A DNA stretch of 64,000 bases. Origin: a virus. Below the pieces are notes generated by a model. That model worked only from the letters and a program-made list of their open reading frames with translations, did not search any database and was not told the DNA's origin. The translations under genes and the position numbers were made by a program. Below are positions 20,079 through 31,624 of the stretch, one piece after another. The stretch lies in the IMG/VR virus record IMGVR_UViG_3300044213_000107, positions 186,001 through 250,000 of that record. The stretch is one strand, 5' to 3'. How positions within the stretch are numbered: the first letter of the stretch is position 1; every line of letters begins with the position of its first letter.

Positions 20079-20396
20079 TTATCCATGAATAATTGTTTCG
20101 TCGTCGAAATAACCTTGCGTAAGAGCAGTTAACTCAGGACTTGGCGTTGGTATATCCGGTGCGTTTTCTGCGCTTACTTCTTCCCAGCCGACTACAACAC
20201 CATTTTCAACGATTTCTGTTGCAGTAGAATGCCCGGCTGCTTGGTGTGCTTGTTTTTCGGCTGTGTGTTGTTCCCACAAAGTTTTAAATTTAGTTAAGTC
20301 ATCGCCTGTTAAATGGTCATTTACCCACTGTTCAATAGAATACGGAACTTTTGTTCCATCTGGCATTACCTTAACTGCAATCTTTTTTGTTGTCAT
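20079..20396 (-). CDS. Hypothetical protein, 105 aa
   Basis: 105 residues (MTTKKIAVKVMPDGTKV...), mostly helical with a Thr- and Pro-rich region before a GYFDDETIIHG end. AAAGGAG precedes the ATG and ACTAAATA lies at 20422-20429, so it looks like a late gene and perhaps a minor virion protein. No domain is recognised. Confidence 0.6.
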   Translation of the reverse strand: MTTKKIAVKVMPDGTKVPYSIEQWVNDHLTGDDLTKFKTLWEQHTAEKQAHQAAGHSTATEIVENGVVVGWEEVSAENAPDIPTPSPELTALTQGYFDDETIIHG

Positions 20397-20421
20397 AATA
20401 GACTCCTTTAGTATATGTTTA

Positions 20422-20429
20422 TATTTAGT
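20422..20429 (-). promoter_or_regulatory. Late-type promoter ACTAAATA
   Basis: It lies 25 bases before the ATG of the 105-residue gene, with a Shine-Dalgarno between. Confidence 0.45.
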
Positions 20430-20455
20430 TTTCTTTATAAAAAAGAATACAATAC

Positions 20456-21778
20456 CTATTTTTTAAACCATTGGTATACAATTGATTCTGCAGGTTTGTT
20501 TCTAATACTTTGACTGATATTAGGGAAAGTTGTGTGAGCTTGGATATTATCAGCTAACCAATATGAATTGATAGAAAACGACTCTACATTAACATATTGT
20601 TGTTCGTTAATTGTTTCTAACATAGATTCATAAGCAATTGCTTGAACACTAAAATCTGTAGTTAATGTAGCAGCACAATTTAGTGACCAACACCCGCTGT
20701 CTTCTACCCAGCCCTGGCTTAGGGTATGATTCCAACTTTGTACTTGTGCAACTATTTCTATCGGCTTTGTTGTACCGTATGTGTTTTGGGCACCATGCAA
20801 TGTTGTTGCATAATAGGGTTTAAGTACTGCAACACTAAGATTTTGTTCATCAGATGAACTAATTCTTCCCACTAATGATCCAATTGTTACAACAATTTTA
20901 TCTACAGAATCTGTAACCGATTTGCTATATACCCAGGATTGTTCTAGTACTAATTTACCAGAATAAATAGCTCTTAATTTATTTGCTAGATTGACCAATG
21001 ATTGTTCTCTTATACCTGCAAAATTTGTAAAGTCAGGAGTCCAATCGTCCCAATCTAAAGTCATGCTTTCATACCCAGAAGATTGTAATATGACTGCCTG
21101 CGATGTCATATAGTTACTATATGCGGTATATAAATCACTAAGCCATTGATTATTTGTAATGACTAAATTCTGCCCGACACTATCTGTAGTACATATCTGC
21201 ATTTTATAACGAATATTAAGTCCAATTGCATGAGCTTGTTGTGCCATCCAGGTTAAGTCTGCGGCAGGAATGCTTTCTCTTCCAAAAAGTGAAAAATCTT
21301 GTCCTGGCGTACTTGCTGATGCTATACAAATATATTGAGGTACTGTTACATATGTGCCACCTAATGCTTTTATTCTCTGTATTGTTTGCACAAATGCAGT
21401 ATGCATATCTGAATTACACCCTGGATTATTTGGTGTTTTTTGACTACCTGGATCTAACCAACTATCTTTTATAGTCAGACCCAATTGAAGAGTAGCCGGC
21501 ATGTGTCCCGATACAGCAGGCAAAGGAAATGCGCCTTGATATGATGCAGGATATTGAACTGTTGTAGTAGATAACAAACATGTATCGTCGACTACCGGCA
21601 ATGTTTGAATTTGTGTATATGTACCGGGATATGTATTTGCGGTAATGTTGGTATTGATTGCCACAAAAGATCCTGTTTGTGGTTGGACCGGGACTGAGGT
21701 CGATGCACCACCACCTCCGCATGCGGTTAATATCAAAGATGCAGAAAAAAGTAATACTAAAGTTTTAAACATATGCAT
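20456..21778 (-). CDS. Lipoprotein with glycoside-hydrolase-like barrel
   Basis: 440 residues. The N-terminus MFKTLVLLFSASLILTAC is a lipoprotein signal with the lipobox LTAC and Cys20, followed by GGGG, which favours an outer-membrane lipoprotein. The body resembles TIM-barrel glycoside hydrolases of the GH113/cellulase-like kind, with TWMAQQAHAIGLNIRYKMQI and ESMTLDWDDWTPDF, the acidic strand end expected at an active site. It may act on surface polysaccharide or block superinfection; both are inference. The start may be the second ATG, two codons in. Confidence 0.6.
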   Translation of the reverse strand: MHMFKTLVLLFSASLILTACGGGGASTSVPVQPQTGSFVAINTNITANTYPGTYTQIQTLPVVDDTCLLSTTTVQYPASYQGAFPLPAVSGHMPATLQLGLTIKDSWLDPGSQKTPNNPGCNSDMHTAFVQTIQRIKALGGTYVTVPQYICIASASTPGQDFSLFGRESIPAADLTWMAQQAHAIGLNIRYKMQICTTDSVGQNLVITNNQWLSDLYTAYSNYMTSQAVILQSSGYESMTLDWDDWTPDFTNFAGIREQSLVNLANKLRAIYSGKLVLEQSWVYSKSVTDSVDKIVVTIGSLVGRISSSDEQNLSVAVLKPYYATTLHGAQNTYGTTKPIEIVAQVQSWNHTLSQGWVEDSGCWSLNCAATLTTDFSVQAIAYESMLETINEQQYVNVESFSINSYWLADNIQAHTTFPNISQSIRNKPAESIVYQWFKK

Positions 21779-21844
21779 ACCTAGTTAAAAGACATGTGCG
21801 TATTATAATATATTTTTGAATGTTGGACAATTGGTTGTTGCAAA

Positions 21845-24216
<2,372 letters not shown>

Positions 24217-24230
<14 letters not shown>

Positions 24231-24468
24231 TTGTAAGTATCTCTAACGTTAATTTTTTCTTTAGTTCTTCAAGCCTAGGTTCAAGTTGGTAACATGCTTC
24301 CGCTATTTCATTGTCTGTGCCCCATCCAAGTTGGTTATTCAAATGCACAGCCCATTTAGATACCATGTCTTTTTCAAGTTGCAGATCAACTGCGTTGTGT
24401 TTAGGTTTAGCCTTAATACACAAATTAAAATCATCTAACAATGCTTGAGCGTGTTGCTTGATATCCAT
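24217..24468 (-). CDS. Hypothetical protein, 83 aa
   Basis: A helical, charged 83-residue protein (MDIKQHAQALLDDFNLCIKAK...). Its start overlaps the uvsY stop as TAATG and its end overlaps the methyltransferase start. This tight packing suggests co-translation with the recombination genes. No domain is recognised. Confidence 0.6.
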
Positions 24469-24920
24469 TATACAACAATATCTTCCATGCCCGCAGTCCT
24501 TAATCGCACCACGTGCCCGAGCATAAAGTTTTTACTTTCTATACCTTTCATTACACCTAGCCACTTATTACGTAGTAGTGCAACTTCATTGATAATTGTT
24601 TCCATGTCGATTACTTCATCTTCGGCTTCGGCATATTTTTCAGCATCGCGACTTGTTAGTGCACGCTGATACGCTTCAAGATATTTTTTATAATGTCGCT
24701 GCCGAATTTTCCTTAACTGTATATTTAAATATTCGAGCACCGCTTCAATTTCTTGTAGTTGATTAAACCTGTGCTCAGTAAGCCCGGGTAAATTACTTAG
24801 TGCCTTTTCAACATTACCTGAAATTTTGATCTCACCTTTGGCTGAGCGCAACTCTGCATCATAGTAATCAATAAACTCGGGAATTACACTTAAATCAGCT
24901 ACTATTCTATTATAGAACAT
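24468..24920 (-). CDS. uvsY: UvsY-like recombination mediator
   Basis: 150 residues. The pattern LEYLNIQLRKIRQRHYKKY, LTSRDAEKYAEAEDEVID, INEVALLRNKWLGVMKGIESK and a C-terminal VRLRTAGMED matches the UvsY proteins of T4-like marine phages. UvsY loads UvsX onto gp32-coated single strands. It lies near uvsX on the same strand, separated by two small genes and a GIY-YIG insertion. T4 UvsY is 137 residues, so the length fits. Confidence 0.8.
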   Translation of the reverse strand: MFYNRIVADLSVIPEFIDYYDAELRSAKGEIKISGNVEKALSNLPGLTEHRFNQLQEIEAVLEYLNIQLRKIRQRHYKKYLEAYQRALTSRDAEKYAEAEDEVIDMETIINEVALLRNKWLGVMKGIESKNFMLGHVVRLRTAGMEDIVV

Positions 24921-24944
24921 AGTATACTTTATATAGTAGTTTGA

Positions 24945-25169
24945 TTAATCGTCGTATTCTTCGTATGCATCTTCGTCATCAGATGAATATTCTTTTAGTG
25001 CGCGAGAAAGTGCACTATCAGTTGATCCAAATTCTTTGATTGCATGATCATCTAACATATCAATCATTACACTCATAAGATTATCTGCGGCCTCTTGACG
25101 GTCTTTTACAGGTATATACTGCTTAAGAATTGTATATGCTTCACTTAATACATCCACATCTATACTCAT
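24945..25169 (-). CDS. Conserved small phage protein, 74 aa, acidic tail
   Basis: 74 residues (MSIDVDVLSEAYTILKQYIPVKDRQEAADNL...), ending in a very acidic DDEDAYEEYDD. Proteins with this LSEAY...IP.KDRQ.AADHL pattern sit beside uvsY in T4-like marine phages. The start overlaps the preceding 54-residue gene as ATGA. It may be an adaptor in recombination or replication, inferred from position only. Confidence 0.65.
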   Translation of the reverse strand: MSIDVDVLSEAYTILKQYIPVKDRQEAADNLMSVMIDMLDDHAIKEFGSTDSALSRALKEYSSDDEDAYEEYDD

Positions 25170-25330
25170 TCTTTGGCTCCATATACAGTGTTTTCTAATG
25201 CCTGAAATGTTGTCTCTACTTTCGTCATTGCATCAATAAGATTCTGTTTATCCTCTTCAGATATAGTTTCGGGTAAATCAAAATTTAAACTGTTTACTTT
25301 ATCTTTAAGTTTACTAAGTTGTTCAATCAT
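25166..25330 (-). CDS. Small coiled-coil-like protein, 54 aa
   Basis: An ATG at 25328-25330 with AAAGGAT upstream opens a frame of 54 residues (MIEQLSKLKDKVNSLNFD...). Its TGA overlaps the next ATG. Heptad-like Leu spacing in the first 20 residues suggests a short coiled coil. Its start also overlaps the GIY-YIG stop as ATGA, so that gene appears inserted immediately upstream of it. Confidence 0.6.
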   Translation of the reverse strand: MIEQLSKLKDKVNSLNFDLPETISEEDKQNLIDAMTKVETTFQALENTVYGAKE

Positions 25331-26034
25331 TTTTCTATCCTTTTAATTTGCCAGCCTTTACATTTTCCTCTTTTTGGTATACTGTTATTTTGTAACGCTT
25401 TTTCCATTGTTGATATAGTCAATTTGTTATCGTTACAGAACTTATAAAACTCACCTACTATTATATATTCTATTCCTCCTGGAGATATAAAAATATATGT
25501 TTTGCTATTATTTTTATTACCTTTCATTCTAATAGAATGTGCTTGTTTGTTTTTTACAGAATGATGTTTTCCGTAAAATGGATTTAATTTGCCGGACCTT
25601 GCTATTTTCCGTTTTGTTTCTTCAGAGTGCGGTTTACGACCAATAGTTTTACAAGTTTCTATATAGCTTTTTACTCTATTCGTAACATGAGTTGCACTTT
25701 GTTTCTTACCTTTCCAACTTGGTGGTCTGTTGTCTACACATATATTTGTTAATATGCCGCCTGGATCAATATTTTCTCTACCATATTTTTTAATAAAAGT
25801 AGTTTCTATAATATATGCTTCGTCCTCATCTACTATATTATCCACTAGAATATTGACAGGAATTTCATATCCTGCTTGCTTTAGATAGTTTATTTTAAAA
25901 ATTTTGTGTCTATTACTGGTATTTTCTATAGATTCATTAAAATGATCAAGATGTCTATTGTTTATCTTTAATCCTTTGCCTATATAAAACGGTAGGTTGG
26001 TTCTTATATCCATTAGAGCGTAAATGTAATACAT
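25327..26034 (-). CDS. GIY-YIG homing endonuclease with NUMOD3 repeats
   Basis: 235 residues. The GIY-YIG variant is YYIYALMD...PFYIGKG in the first 21 residues, followed by the catalytic Arg/Glu region (INNRHLDHF, IIETTFIKKYG). The KPHSEETKRKIARSGKLNPFYGK segment is a NUMOD3 DNA-binding motif, and the C-terminal part resembles the NUMOD1 helix-turn-helix. It lies between uvsX and small recombination genes, as in T4 seg-type insertions. It is expressed from GATAAATA at 26052. Confidence 0.85.
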   Translation of the reverse strand: MYYIYALMDIRTNLPFYIGKGLKINNRHLDHFNESIENTSNRHKIFKINYLKQAGYEIPVNILVDNIVDEDEAYIIETTFIKKYGRENIDPGGILTNICVDNRPPSWKGKKQSATHVTNRVKSYIETCKTIGRKPHSEETKRKIARSGKLNPFYGKHHSVKNKQAHSIRMKGNKNNSKTYIFISPGGIEYIIVGEFYKFCNDNKLTISTMEKALQNNSIPKRGKCKGWQIKRIEK

Positions 26035-26051
26035 AGCAGTTCTCCTACATT

Positions 26052-26059
26052 TATTTATC
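26052..26059 (-). promoter_or_regulatory. Late-type promoter GATAAATA
   Basis: It precedes the GIY-YIG gene, with a TAGGAG ribosome site in between. Confidence 0.45.
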
Positions 26060-26083
26060 TAAACTGCTATGTATCCGTAAATA

Positions 26084-27157
26084 TCACTCCTCGATATTTT
26101 CTACTTGTTCTAATACGGGCTCGTCCCTATGTGGATGCTCTGTAATATCTTTCATTACTTGATCAAGGCATCCGTCTTCATTTCTTTCCCATGCTTTGCG
26201 GAATTTTTTAATCACAGTGCCATCAAATAAAGTGCATTTAAGACTATTACCATCTTTAGTTAGAATTCCTTTTCCTTCAAACAAATCAACAAGGCCCGAT
26301 GTTGGACTCATTCCTTGCTCATAAGGAATCTTAACCTGTACGCTTTCAAATGGTTTGGCATAGCGTGTCTTCATAATCTTACAAGCGGCGCGGATACCTT
26401 TAACTTCTGAGATCTTGTTGCCATCTTCGTCTTCTTTGAGTTTTAACTTACGCATAGCAACGACAATAGAGCTAGCATAGATAAAACCTTGACCGCCCGA
26501 GATTTTATCATCGGGGTCAAACATATCTTGGCTAGCGTACGTGTGATTAGTTGCAACTAAACCGATATTTAAAGCACCAATCATATTAACACAGTTACGA
26601 ACAAGTGCTGTTAATGCTTTAGGCTTACGACCTAAGTCGCCTTTTAAATCGCCTGCTTCAAATTGATTAACATCTGTAGGTGTTAACAACATACCTAGAC
26701 TGTCTAGTACAAACAATACTTTAGGACGAGATTCTTCAGGTAACGTTTTATATTCCTTAACAAACTCACTGATCATTTTAGCAACGTCATCAATCATTGC
26801 CATGTTAAGTTTAAGAAGTTTGTCTTCGCTGGTATCTACCCCAAGCGCATGCAACCATGCTTCATCAAGTGCGTTTTCTGTATCAATTAGAATAGGATAG
26901 ATACCTTGTGCCTGTGCGTTTTTAATTAAGTTGCCCGAACAGATAAACGATTTACCTGCGCCCGACTCGCCTGCAAATACAGTAACCTTGCCCATTGGTA
27001 TACCTTTGTAGAAGTCCCCGGAGATAAGATAGTTTAGTGCATAGTTGTTTGTTGATATCCAATCAGTGGGGTCATTAAATCCTACACTAATACCATCGAT
27101 ACTTTTTGTAATACTTTTTCTAAATTTGCTTACGTCAAATGGTTTTGCTATTGCCAT
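26084..27157 (-). CDS. uvsX: UvsX recombinase (RecA family)
   Basis: 357 residues. Walker A GESGAGKS at 63-70, Walker B VLFVLDSLGM near 150, a glycine-rich L2 region (DDKISGGQGFIYASS) and the acidic tail match T4 UvsX. It polymerises on single-stranded DNA to drive strand exchange and recombination-dependent replication, with UvsY and gp32. It is co-transcribed with the frameshifted gene that ends 4 bases upstream and provides its AAGGAATAAAAGT ribosome site. Confidence 0.95.
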   Translation of the reverse strand: MAIAKPFDVSKFRKSITKSIDGISVGFNDPTDWISTNNYALNYLISGDFYKGIPMGKVTVFAGESGAGKSFICSGNLIKNAQAQGIYPILIDTENALDEAWLHALGVDTSEDKLLKLNMAMIDDVAKMISEFVKEYKTLPEESRPKVLFVLDSLGMLLTPTDVNQFEAGDLKGDLGRKPKALTALVRNCVNMIGALNIGLVATNHTYASQDMFDPDDKISGGQGFIYASSIVVAMRKLKLKEDEDGNKISEVKGIRAACKIMKTRYAKPFESVQVKIPYEQGMSPTSGLVDLFEGKGILTKDGNSLKCTLFDGTVIKKFRKAWERNEDGCLDQVMKDITEHPHRDEPVLEQVENIEE

Positions 27158-27161
27158 ACTT

Positions 27162-27889
27162 TTATTCCTTAAATAATTTTTTAAAATCTCTTACATTTTT
27201 TGGTGGGGTGGTTAACAAGTATAAATTATTATTTTTTGTATTAATTGAAAGTAATGATCTAATAATTGCTGTTTCAAAAAACGTATTTTCAATTTGGTAG
27301 TCTTTATTATATAACACATCATTGGCAATTGTAAAACATTTTTTAATCCTATTAAAATATTCTTCGTTTGCTTTTTAACTTGTTTAACAAAACGTTGTAT
27401 TTTTAATTTATCTGGGGTTAATCCACAGTCGATTAAAAATTTTTCTATCTTATTAAGATCTTCCCAAAACCACATTATATCAAAAATAATATCAGATTCT
27501 TGATTCATTAAATCAATTTTATCCATTAGTGTTAGACTTAATATTTCAATTTGTTCGCCGTAATTGCCAGTTCCTTGTTTATATAAGAAAGGTTTATTAA
27601 ATTCTGGTAGTTGATTATTAAATTTATAAAGACCCATCATTAGTATTAGAAGTTTTCCAAATATAGATTCAGATGTCGAATATATCAATTTATTACCGAT
27701 AGATCTTTCATACTCAATGTCTATATTAGGATGTTTGATGTAGTAAAATTTTTCATTGTGAGCAAAATGATGTAGATTTTTACCTACAATAAACAAAGGA
27801 AAACTAGAACTTCCTTCTTCTGTACAACAAGAAAGCATCGCACCAATGGTATTTCCTAAAGCTCCATTATGGTAATGTATTACAAGCAT
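27162..27889 (-). pseudogene. Hypothetical protein gene with a frameshift in an A-run
   Basis: The frame from ATG 27889 reads about 175 residues into KQVKKQTK and then gives an implausible tail ending at 27212. Adding one A to the AAAAA run near 27376 opens a clean continuation (ANEEYFNRIKKCFTIANDV..., LLTTPPKNVRDFKKLFKE) that stops at 27162, four bases before uvsX, where the gene end also supplies the uvsX ribosome site. So this is one gene of about 242 codons carrying a one-base deletion, an assembly error or ribosomal slippage. The product is unknown. Confidence 0.7.
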
Positions 27890-27898
27890 AAAAGAGTA

Positions 27899-27919
27899 AA
27901 TGGGGGCGGACCCCCATTT
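27899..27919. terminator. Intrinsic terminator between gp32 and the frameshifted gene
   Basis: AATGGGGG and CCCCCATT flank a 4-base loop. A T6 run follows on the plus strand and a weaker T-rich stretch on the minus strand. It would end or attenuate the gp32 message. Confidence 0.7.
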
Positions 27920-27933
27920 TTTACCACGTTAAG

Positions 27934-28947
27934 TTATTGTGTTTTACGATTTCTAATCATTGCCAAAATATCTTCGGCACGTTGACTTGATGGTTTTGCA
28001 GCCGGAGTTGCTACTGGTGCAGCAGCTTCTGCTGGTTCTTCATCTATGTCAAATGGAGCAGCTTCTGCAACTGGTGCTGGTATGGCTTTTGCTACAGGAG
28101 CAGGTGCGGCTTTTGCTGATGATTCGTTGTCATCTCCAGTACTGCCAGCACCACCTTGGAAGCCACTTGGCTTGTAGTAGTTGGCCCAACGATCTGGATC
28201 GTACGGTTGACCATCAACACTAGCCTCAAACATTTCCTTGATTACTTTCAATTCGACGTCCGTGGGTTGCTTTGGCAAAAAGTCGCTCAAATTAAACAAA
28301 CCATATTGTTCGACTGCAGCAGCTTCATCTGAGTTCAACGCAGACTCTTTGCGTGACCACTTGCTTGTTGAATAGTCTGCATAACCACCTTTGCTGGTTT
28401 TAGTGACCGTAAAGTCTAGTCCGGCTTCGTAGTCAGTTGGCAAGTTTTCCAACTCTGGGTCCATCAACGCAGATTTGATCAGATTAAAAATCTGTGGACT
28501 AATAACAAATCTACGAATAGGATTTGCTGGTGCACGATCATCAGTTAAAGAATTTTCACGTACAAAACCTTGGAACAAATAAGATTTTTTCTTCCAATAC
28601 TTACGACCCATTTCTTCTAAACCTGGGTCTTTGAACCATGTACGTACTTCTGCCAAGATTGGGCAGGCAGCTCCGTACATTTCTACACACGGAACTTGTA
28701 CAACAACTGGTTTTGAATCTGATTGACCTTTAATGCCAGCAAAAGGTAAACGAATCATTAGTCGTTCAACCCAGAAAAAGTCATTTTTTGTATTTCCGTC
28801 TGGTAAAAAGCGAATTCTACTGCTTGTGCCTTCGGGGATGTTCCAATGTGGATAAATTGCGTTATCACCTTGGGATTGTGAGTTACCGCCGGAGCGGTCT
28901 GCTTGTGCTTGTAATTTAGCGCGAATTTCTGCGAGAGATGTAGCCAT
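27934..28947 (-). CDS. 32: Single-stranded DNA-binding protein, gp32-like
   Basis: 337 residues. The basic N-terminal LAST-like region (MATSLAEIRAKLQAQ), the core with YPHWNIPEGTSSRIRFLPDG and CVEMYGAACPILAEVRTW, and the Ala/Pro-rich acidic tail (FDIDEEPAEAA...) are the layout of T4 gp32 in marine phages. It coats single-stranded DNA and contacts the replisome through the acidic tail. It has a long leader from GATAAATA at 29027 and an AAAGGA ribosome site. T4 gp32 is 301 residues. Confidence 0.9.
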   Translation of the reverse strand: MATSLAEIRAKLQAQADRSGGNSQSQGDNAIYPHWNIPEGTSSRIRFLPDGNTKNDFFWVERLMIRLPFAGIKGQSDSKPVVVQVPCVEMYGAACPILAEVRTWFKDPGLEEMGRKYWKKKSYLFQGFVRENSLTDDRAPANPIRRFVISPQIFNLIKSALMDPELENLPTDYEAGLDFTVTKTSKGGYADYSTSKWSRKESALNSDEAAAVEQYGLFNLSDFLPKQPTDVELKVIKEMFEASVDGQPYDPDRWANYYKPSGFQGGAGSTGDDNESSAKAAPAPVAKAIPAPVAEAAPFDIDEEPAEAAAPVATPAAKPSSQRAEDILAMIRNRKTQ

Positions 28948-29026
28948 AATAATTTTCCTTTATAAAATGTGCCATGATTGTTTTAAGATTGTCTTAATTT
29001 TGCACACACGTTAGTATATGCAATTG

Positions 29027-29034
29027 TATTTATC
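29027..29034 (-). promoter_or_regulatory. Late-type promoter GATAAATA ahead of gp32
   Basis: It lies about 80 bases before the gp32 ATG. The long leader could fold or bind gp32 for autoregulation, as in T4, but no pseudoknot is claimed. Confidence 0.4.
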
Positions 29035-29052
29035 TTTGTCAAAGATTTTTTG

Positions 29053-30495
29053 TTATTTTTTACCCAGACCAGCTAGTGTTCGGATAAACGCCAAATCGTC
29101 AGATTCAGTAACAGGTTCATCCATTCCGGTTGCACCAACTGTGTTGTTCTGCGGCGTTGCAGGTTGCGCAGGTGGTTGTTGCGGAGTTTGATTTACTTGT
29201 GTAAGTTCAGCATAGATCTCATCAGCGAGATCAGTCATACCGTTTGACTTCATCCATGCCAATACTGTTTGGCGTGTGTCAACGTCTGGACCAAAATCAC
29301 TGCTTAATTTGGTTAGCGTACTTTCCATATCTGGATCTATATCGCTGAAGTAGAATTTTAATTCATTCCATGCATCCTGTCCATCTATACCGGCTGGCAA
29401 CGGATGCTTCATTAATTCTTTAAAGTCTTCTTGTTTGTATTCATCTTCAATGTTTTCTAACACCGAAGTTTCGTTAACCCAGGATTCAAATTCTTTGCCC
29501 ATTATTGGTTGAGAATCTTTGTATTTTTTATATGCACGATATACATATGGCAGTGCCGCATCAAATTTATCATTGTAGACTTTTTTAACAAATCGTTCAC
29601 GCAAACTAGGAATGTCAACGGAATCTTCTACTGCAGCGTCAGGGACAAAATTTTCTGCATAGTGGCGATAGCCTTTGGGCCCACCAATGTGACGTAGACG
29701 ATCGCGTAACTCACCATAGTGATGTATAGCTGCATGAGCCATTTGTTGTGTTTCTGTGTCTTCAAATTGGCGACGTTTTGCTTCACGCACAAAATGTGCC
29801 ATTGCCGACATTTCCATGCATATTCCACTTATGCTTTCACCAATTGCATCATCAACTGATCCACCATTGCTACAATGTTGCGCCATTGCACGAGCACCGT
29901 GTAGGTTTTTAAACGGCAATAGTCTGCGTTCGCCGACATGATTTTCAATAAACACACTGTCGATATTACGACTACGTGCACCACGTTTTTCATCATCTAC
30001 ATTGGCGCTATGGCGAACAATAATACGGGCAGGACCACATTCTTGATAACTGCTGCGACTTGTGCCCCACATACGACTTTCTGTAACTGCATCAACTTCG
30101 CCGGCGTCGAACGTACTGTCATGACGACTTTGTTGTTTTACATCGCGTAGTTCTAAATTGCCTTTTGTGTTGTCTCTTACATCAAATCGCATCATGTTAC
30201 TGCGAGCAAACTTTTTCATTGTAATCAAAAATTTATTCCATTCTGCGGTTTCTTCAGCGTCTAAGTGTTCACCGATGTTTTTACCAAATAAAATTTTTAA
30301 ACTTTCTTCATCAACAATACTAATAGTTACATTACCAAATTTCTTTCCATTCTGACCAATGTAATCAAAATTAAAGAAACGTGCACGTGCAGGATCACTG
30401 GTTGCTTGTGATTTTTCGTCGCCTAAACTGACGTTTTCAAAGCGACTACGGATTTTATTAAATAGTTCTGTAGCTACGTTTTCGCTGTTTATCAT
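29053..30495 (-). CDS. Phage protein, 480 aa, with C-terminal LAGL tail
   Basis: 480 residues. An Arg- and Asp-rich central region includes QHCSNGGSVDDAIGESISG. The tail is Gln/Pro-rich and ends DDLAFIRTLAGLGKK. The IRxLAGL ending recurs in other proteins of this window (34109, 36059) and in T4-like marine phage virion proteins. No enzyme motif is visible. It lies between gp32 and terminase with its own ACTAAATA promoter, so it is likely a late virion or head-associated protein. Confidence 0.55.
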   Translation of the reverse strand: MINSENVATELFNKIRSRFENVSLGDEKSQATSDPARARFFNFDYIGQNGKKFGNVTISIVDEESLKILFGKNIGEHLDAEETAEWNKFLITMKKFARSNMMRFDVRDNTKGNLELRDVKQQSRHDSTFDAGEVDAVTESRMWGTSRSSYQECGPARIIVRHSANVDDEKRGARSRNIDSVFIENHVGERRLLPFKNLHGARAMAQHCSNGGSVDDAIGESISGICMEMSAMAHFVREAKRRQFEDTETQQMAHAAIHHYGELRDRLRHIGGPKGYRHYAENFVPDAAVEDSVDIPSLRERFVKKVYNDKFDAALPYVYRAYKKYKDSQPIMGKEFESWVNETSVLENIEDEYKQEDFKELMKHPLPAGIDGQDAWNELKFYFSDIDPDMESTLTKLSSDFGPDVDTRQTVLAWMKSNGMTDLADEIYAELTQVNQTPQQPPAQPATPQNNTVGATGMDEPVTESDDLAFIRTLAGLGKK

Positions 30496-30516
30496 AATTC
30501 ATGTCCAATATTAGTA

Positions 30517-30524
30517 TATTTAGT
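30517..30524 (-). promoter_or_regulatory. Late-type promoter ACTAAATA
   Basis: About 20 bases before the ATG of the 480-residue gene. Confidence 0.45.
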
Positions 30525-30529
30525 GAAAT

Positions 30530-31624
30530 TTAAAATCCTGCGAGCATAACAAATGGCATTGGATCTATGAAATCTTCTAGGTCATTACGTACACTTTCGT
30601 CTAATTCGGCATCAAAAGTCTGCAATAATTGTATCATACGAACACACAATAACATACTCATAACTAAATCGTCAGTTTCGCCTATTTTTGCAGCAAAGCT
30701 AGTGCCGTGTGCTACAAAGTTTTTAAGTTCACTAATTAAATTATTACTTGCAATGTGCAGACGTTTGTTTTCAATTAATGCTTTTAACTTAGCACAAACT
30801 GATATCTTGGATTTATTTGAAGTGGTAAATCCTTTGCGATACACCCTTGATACACCCGCACGCTTAGGTTCACTTAAAAAGGTACCACGAATATTTTCTT
30901 CGCCCATTTCCGCAATGGTAACCAATGCTGCTTCCCCTAATGTATTATTTTCTACGCTGTAATAGATGTTATTTTCTGTGCCAATTATATCGTATATGTA
31001 TTGGCAAACTTCTTTCATTATACCTACTTGTTTTTGGATAGGAGTTTTATTGTGTTGCCATTCGGCTACCTGTTTCATTGATGGCAATTCAACCACTTGT
31101 AGTGCTGCGTAATCGCCACCGGTGCCCAGGCTAGGATCCAGGCCGACTGCATAAGTATATCCTTTTTCAGGTTTTTTATACCAGCGAACTTGCCCTTGTT
31201 TTTCAATTGGATCTATACCGGCCAGTTCTACTAGATGCAAAGGGTTAATAAGCGTCTCATCAAAAATAATGAATTCGCAATTTGATGACAGCACTCCGTT
31301 TGTGTAATATCTATGACCACCTTCAACCTCTACTAAGTCATATACTAACTGTGTTTTGCCCGTGTCCGTGACCCCAATGATCTTAATTTCTCCGTTCTTG
31401 GATAATACTATGTCCCCAACAGTAAGTTCGTTCAACGGAACTCTAGTAGTATCATCAATAAACAACTTATGGTTGTTGGTGCACTCTAACCAATAGTCCT
31501 GCTCAAACTCAACTCTGCATATTGGGCGAGTTCCCAGGCAACGTATTCCTACAAATGATTTATATCCATCAGGAGTCAAAACTTTATACCCGTGTATATT
31601 TTCTTTAAAAGTTACTTCTGCCAT
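30530..31624 (-). CDS. 17: Terminase large subunit, C-terminal half, fused behind the intein C-part (IntC-TerL-C)
   Basis: 364 residues in two parts. Residues 1-115 are the C-part of a split intein: block B TNNH at 49-52, block F VYDLVEV...HRYYTNG, block G GVLSSN ending at Asn115, then Cys116 as the +1 nucleophile. Residues 116-364 are the terminase nuclease half: CEFIIFDETLINP, the acidic YAVGLDPSLG (Asp163), VENN, and ETDDLVMSML with the distal Asp. After splicing it would rejoin the ATPase half made from 32649. The penultimate residue is Ser, not the usual His. Confidence 0.88.
   Translation of the reverse strand: MAEVTFKENIHGYKVLTPDGYKSFVGIRCLGTRPICRVEFEQDYWLECTNNHKLFIDDTTRVPLNELTVGDIVLSKNGEIKIIGVTDTGKTQLVYDLVEVEGGHRYYTNGVLSSNCEFIIFDETLINPLHLVELAGIDPIEKQGQVRWYKKPEKGYTYAVGLDPSLGTGGDYAALQVVELPSMKQVAEWQHNKTPIQKQVGIMKEVCQYIYDIIGTENNIYYSVENNTLGEAALVTIAEMGEENIRGTFLSEPKRAGVSRVYRKGFTTSNKSKISVCAKLKALIENKRLHIASNNLISELKNFVAHGTSFAAKIGETDDLVMSMLLCVRMIQLLQTFDAELDESVRNDLEDFIDPMPFVMLAGF

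Noticed and set aside
27212-27370. Native C-terminal tail of the gene upstream of uvsX
   Set aside because: The tail in that frame is low-quality and ends short of uvsX, while the frame offset by one base continues cleanly to the uvsX ribosome site.
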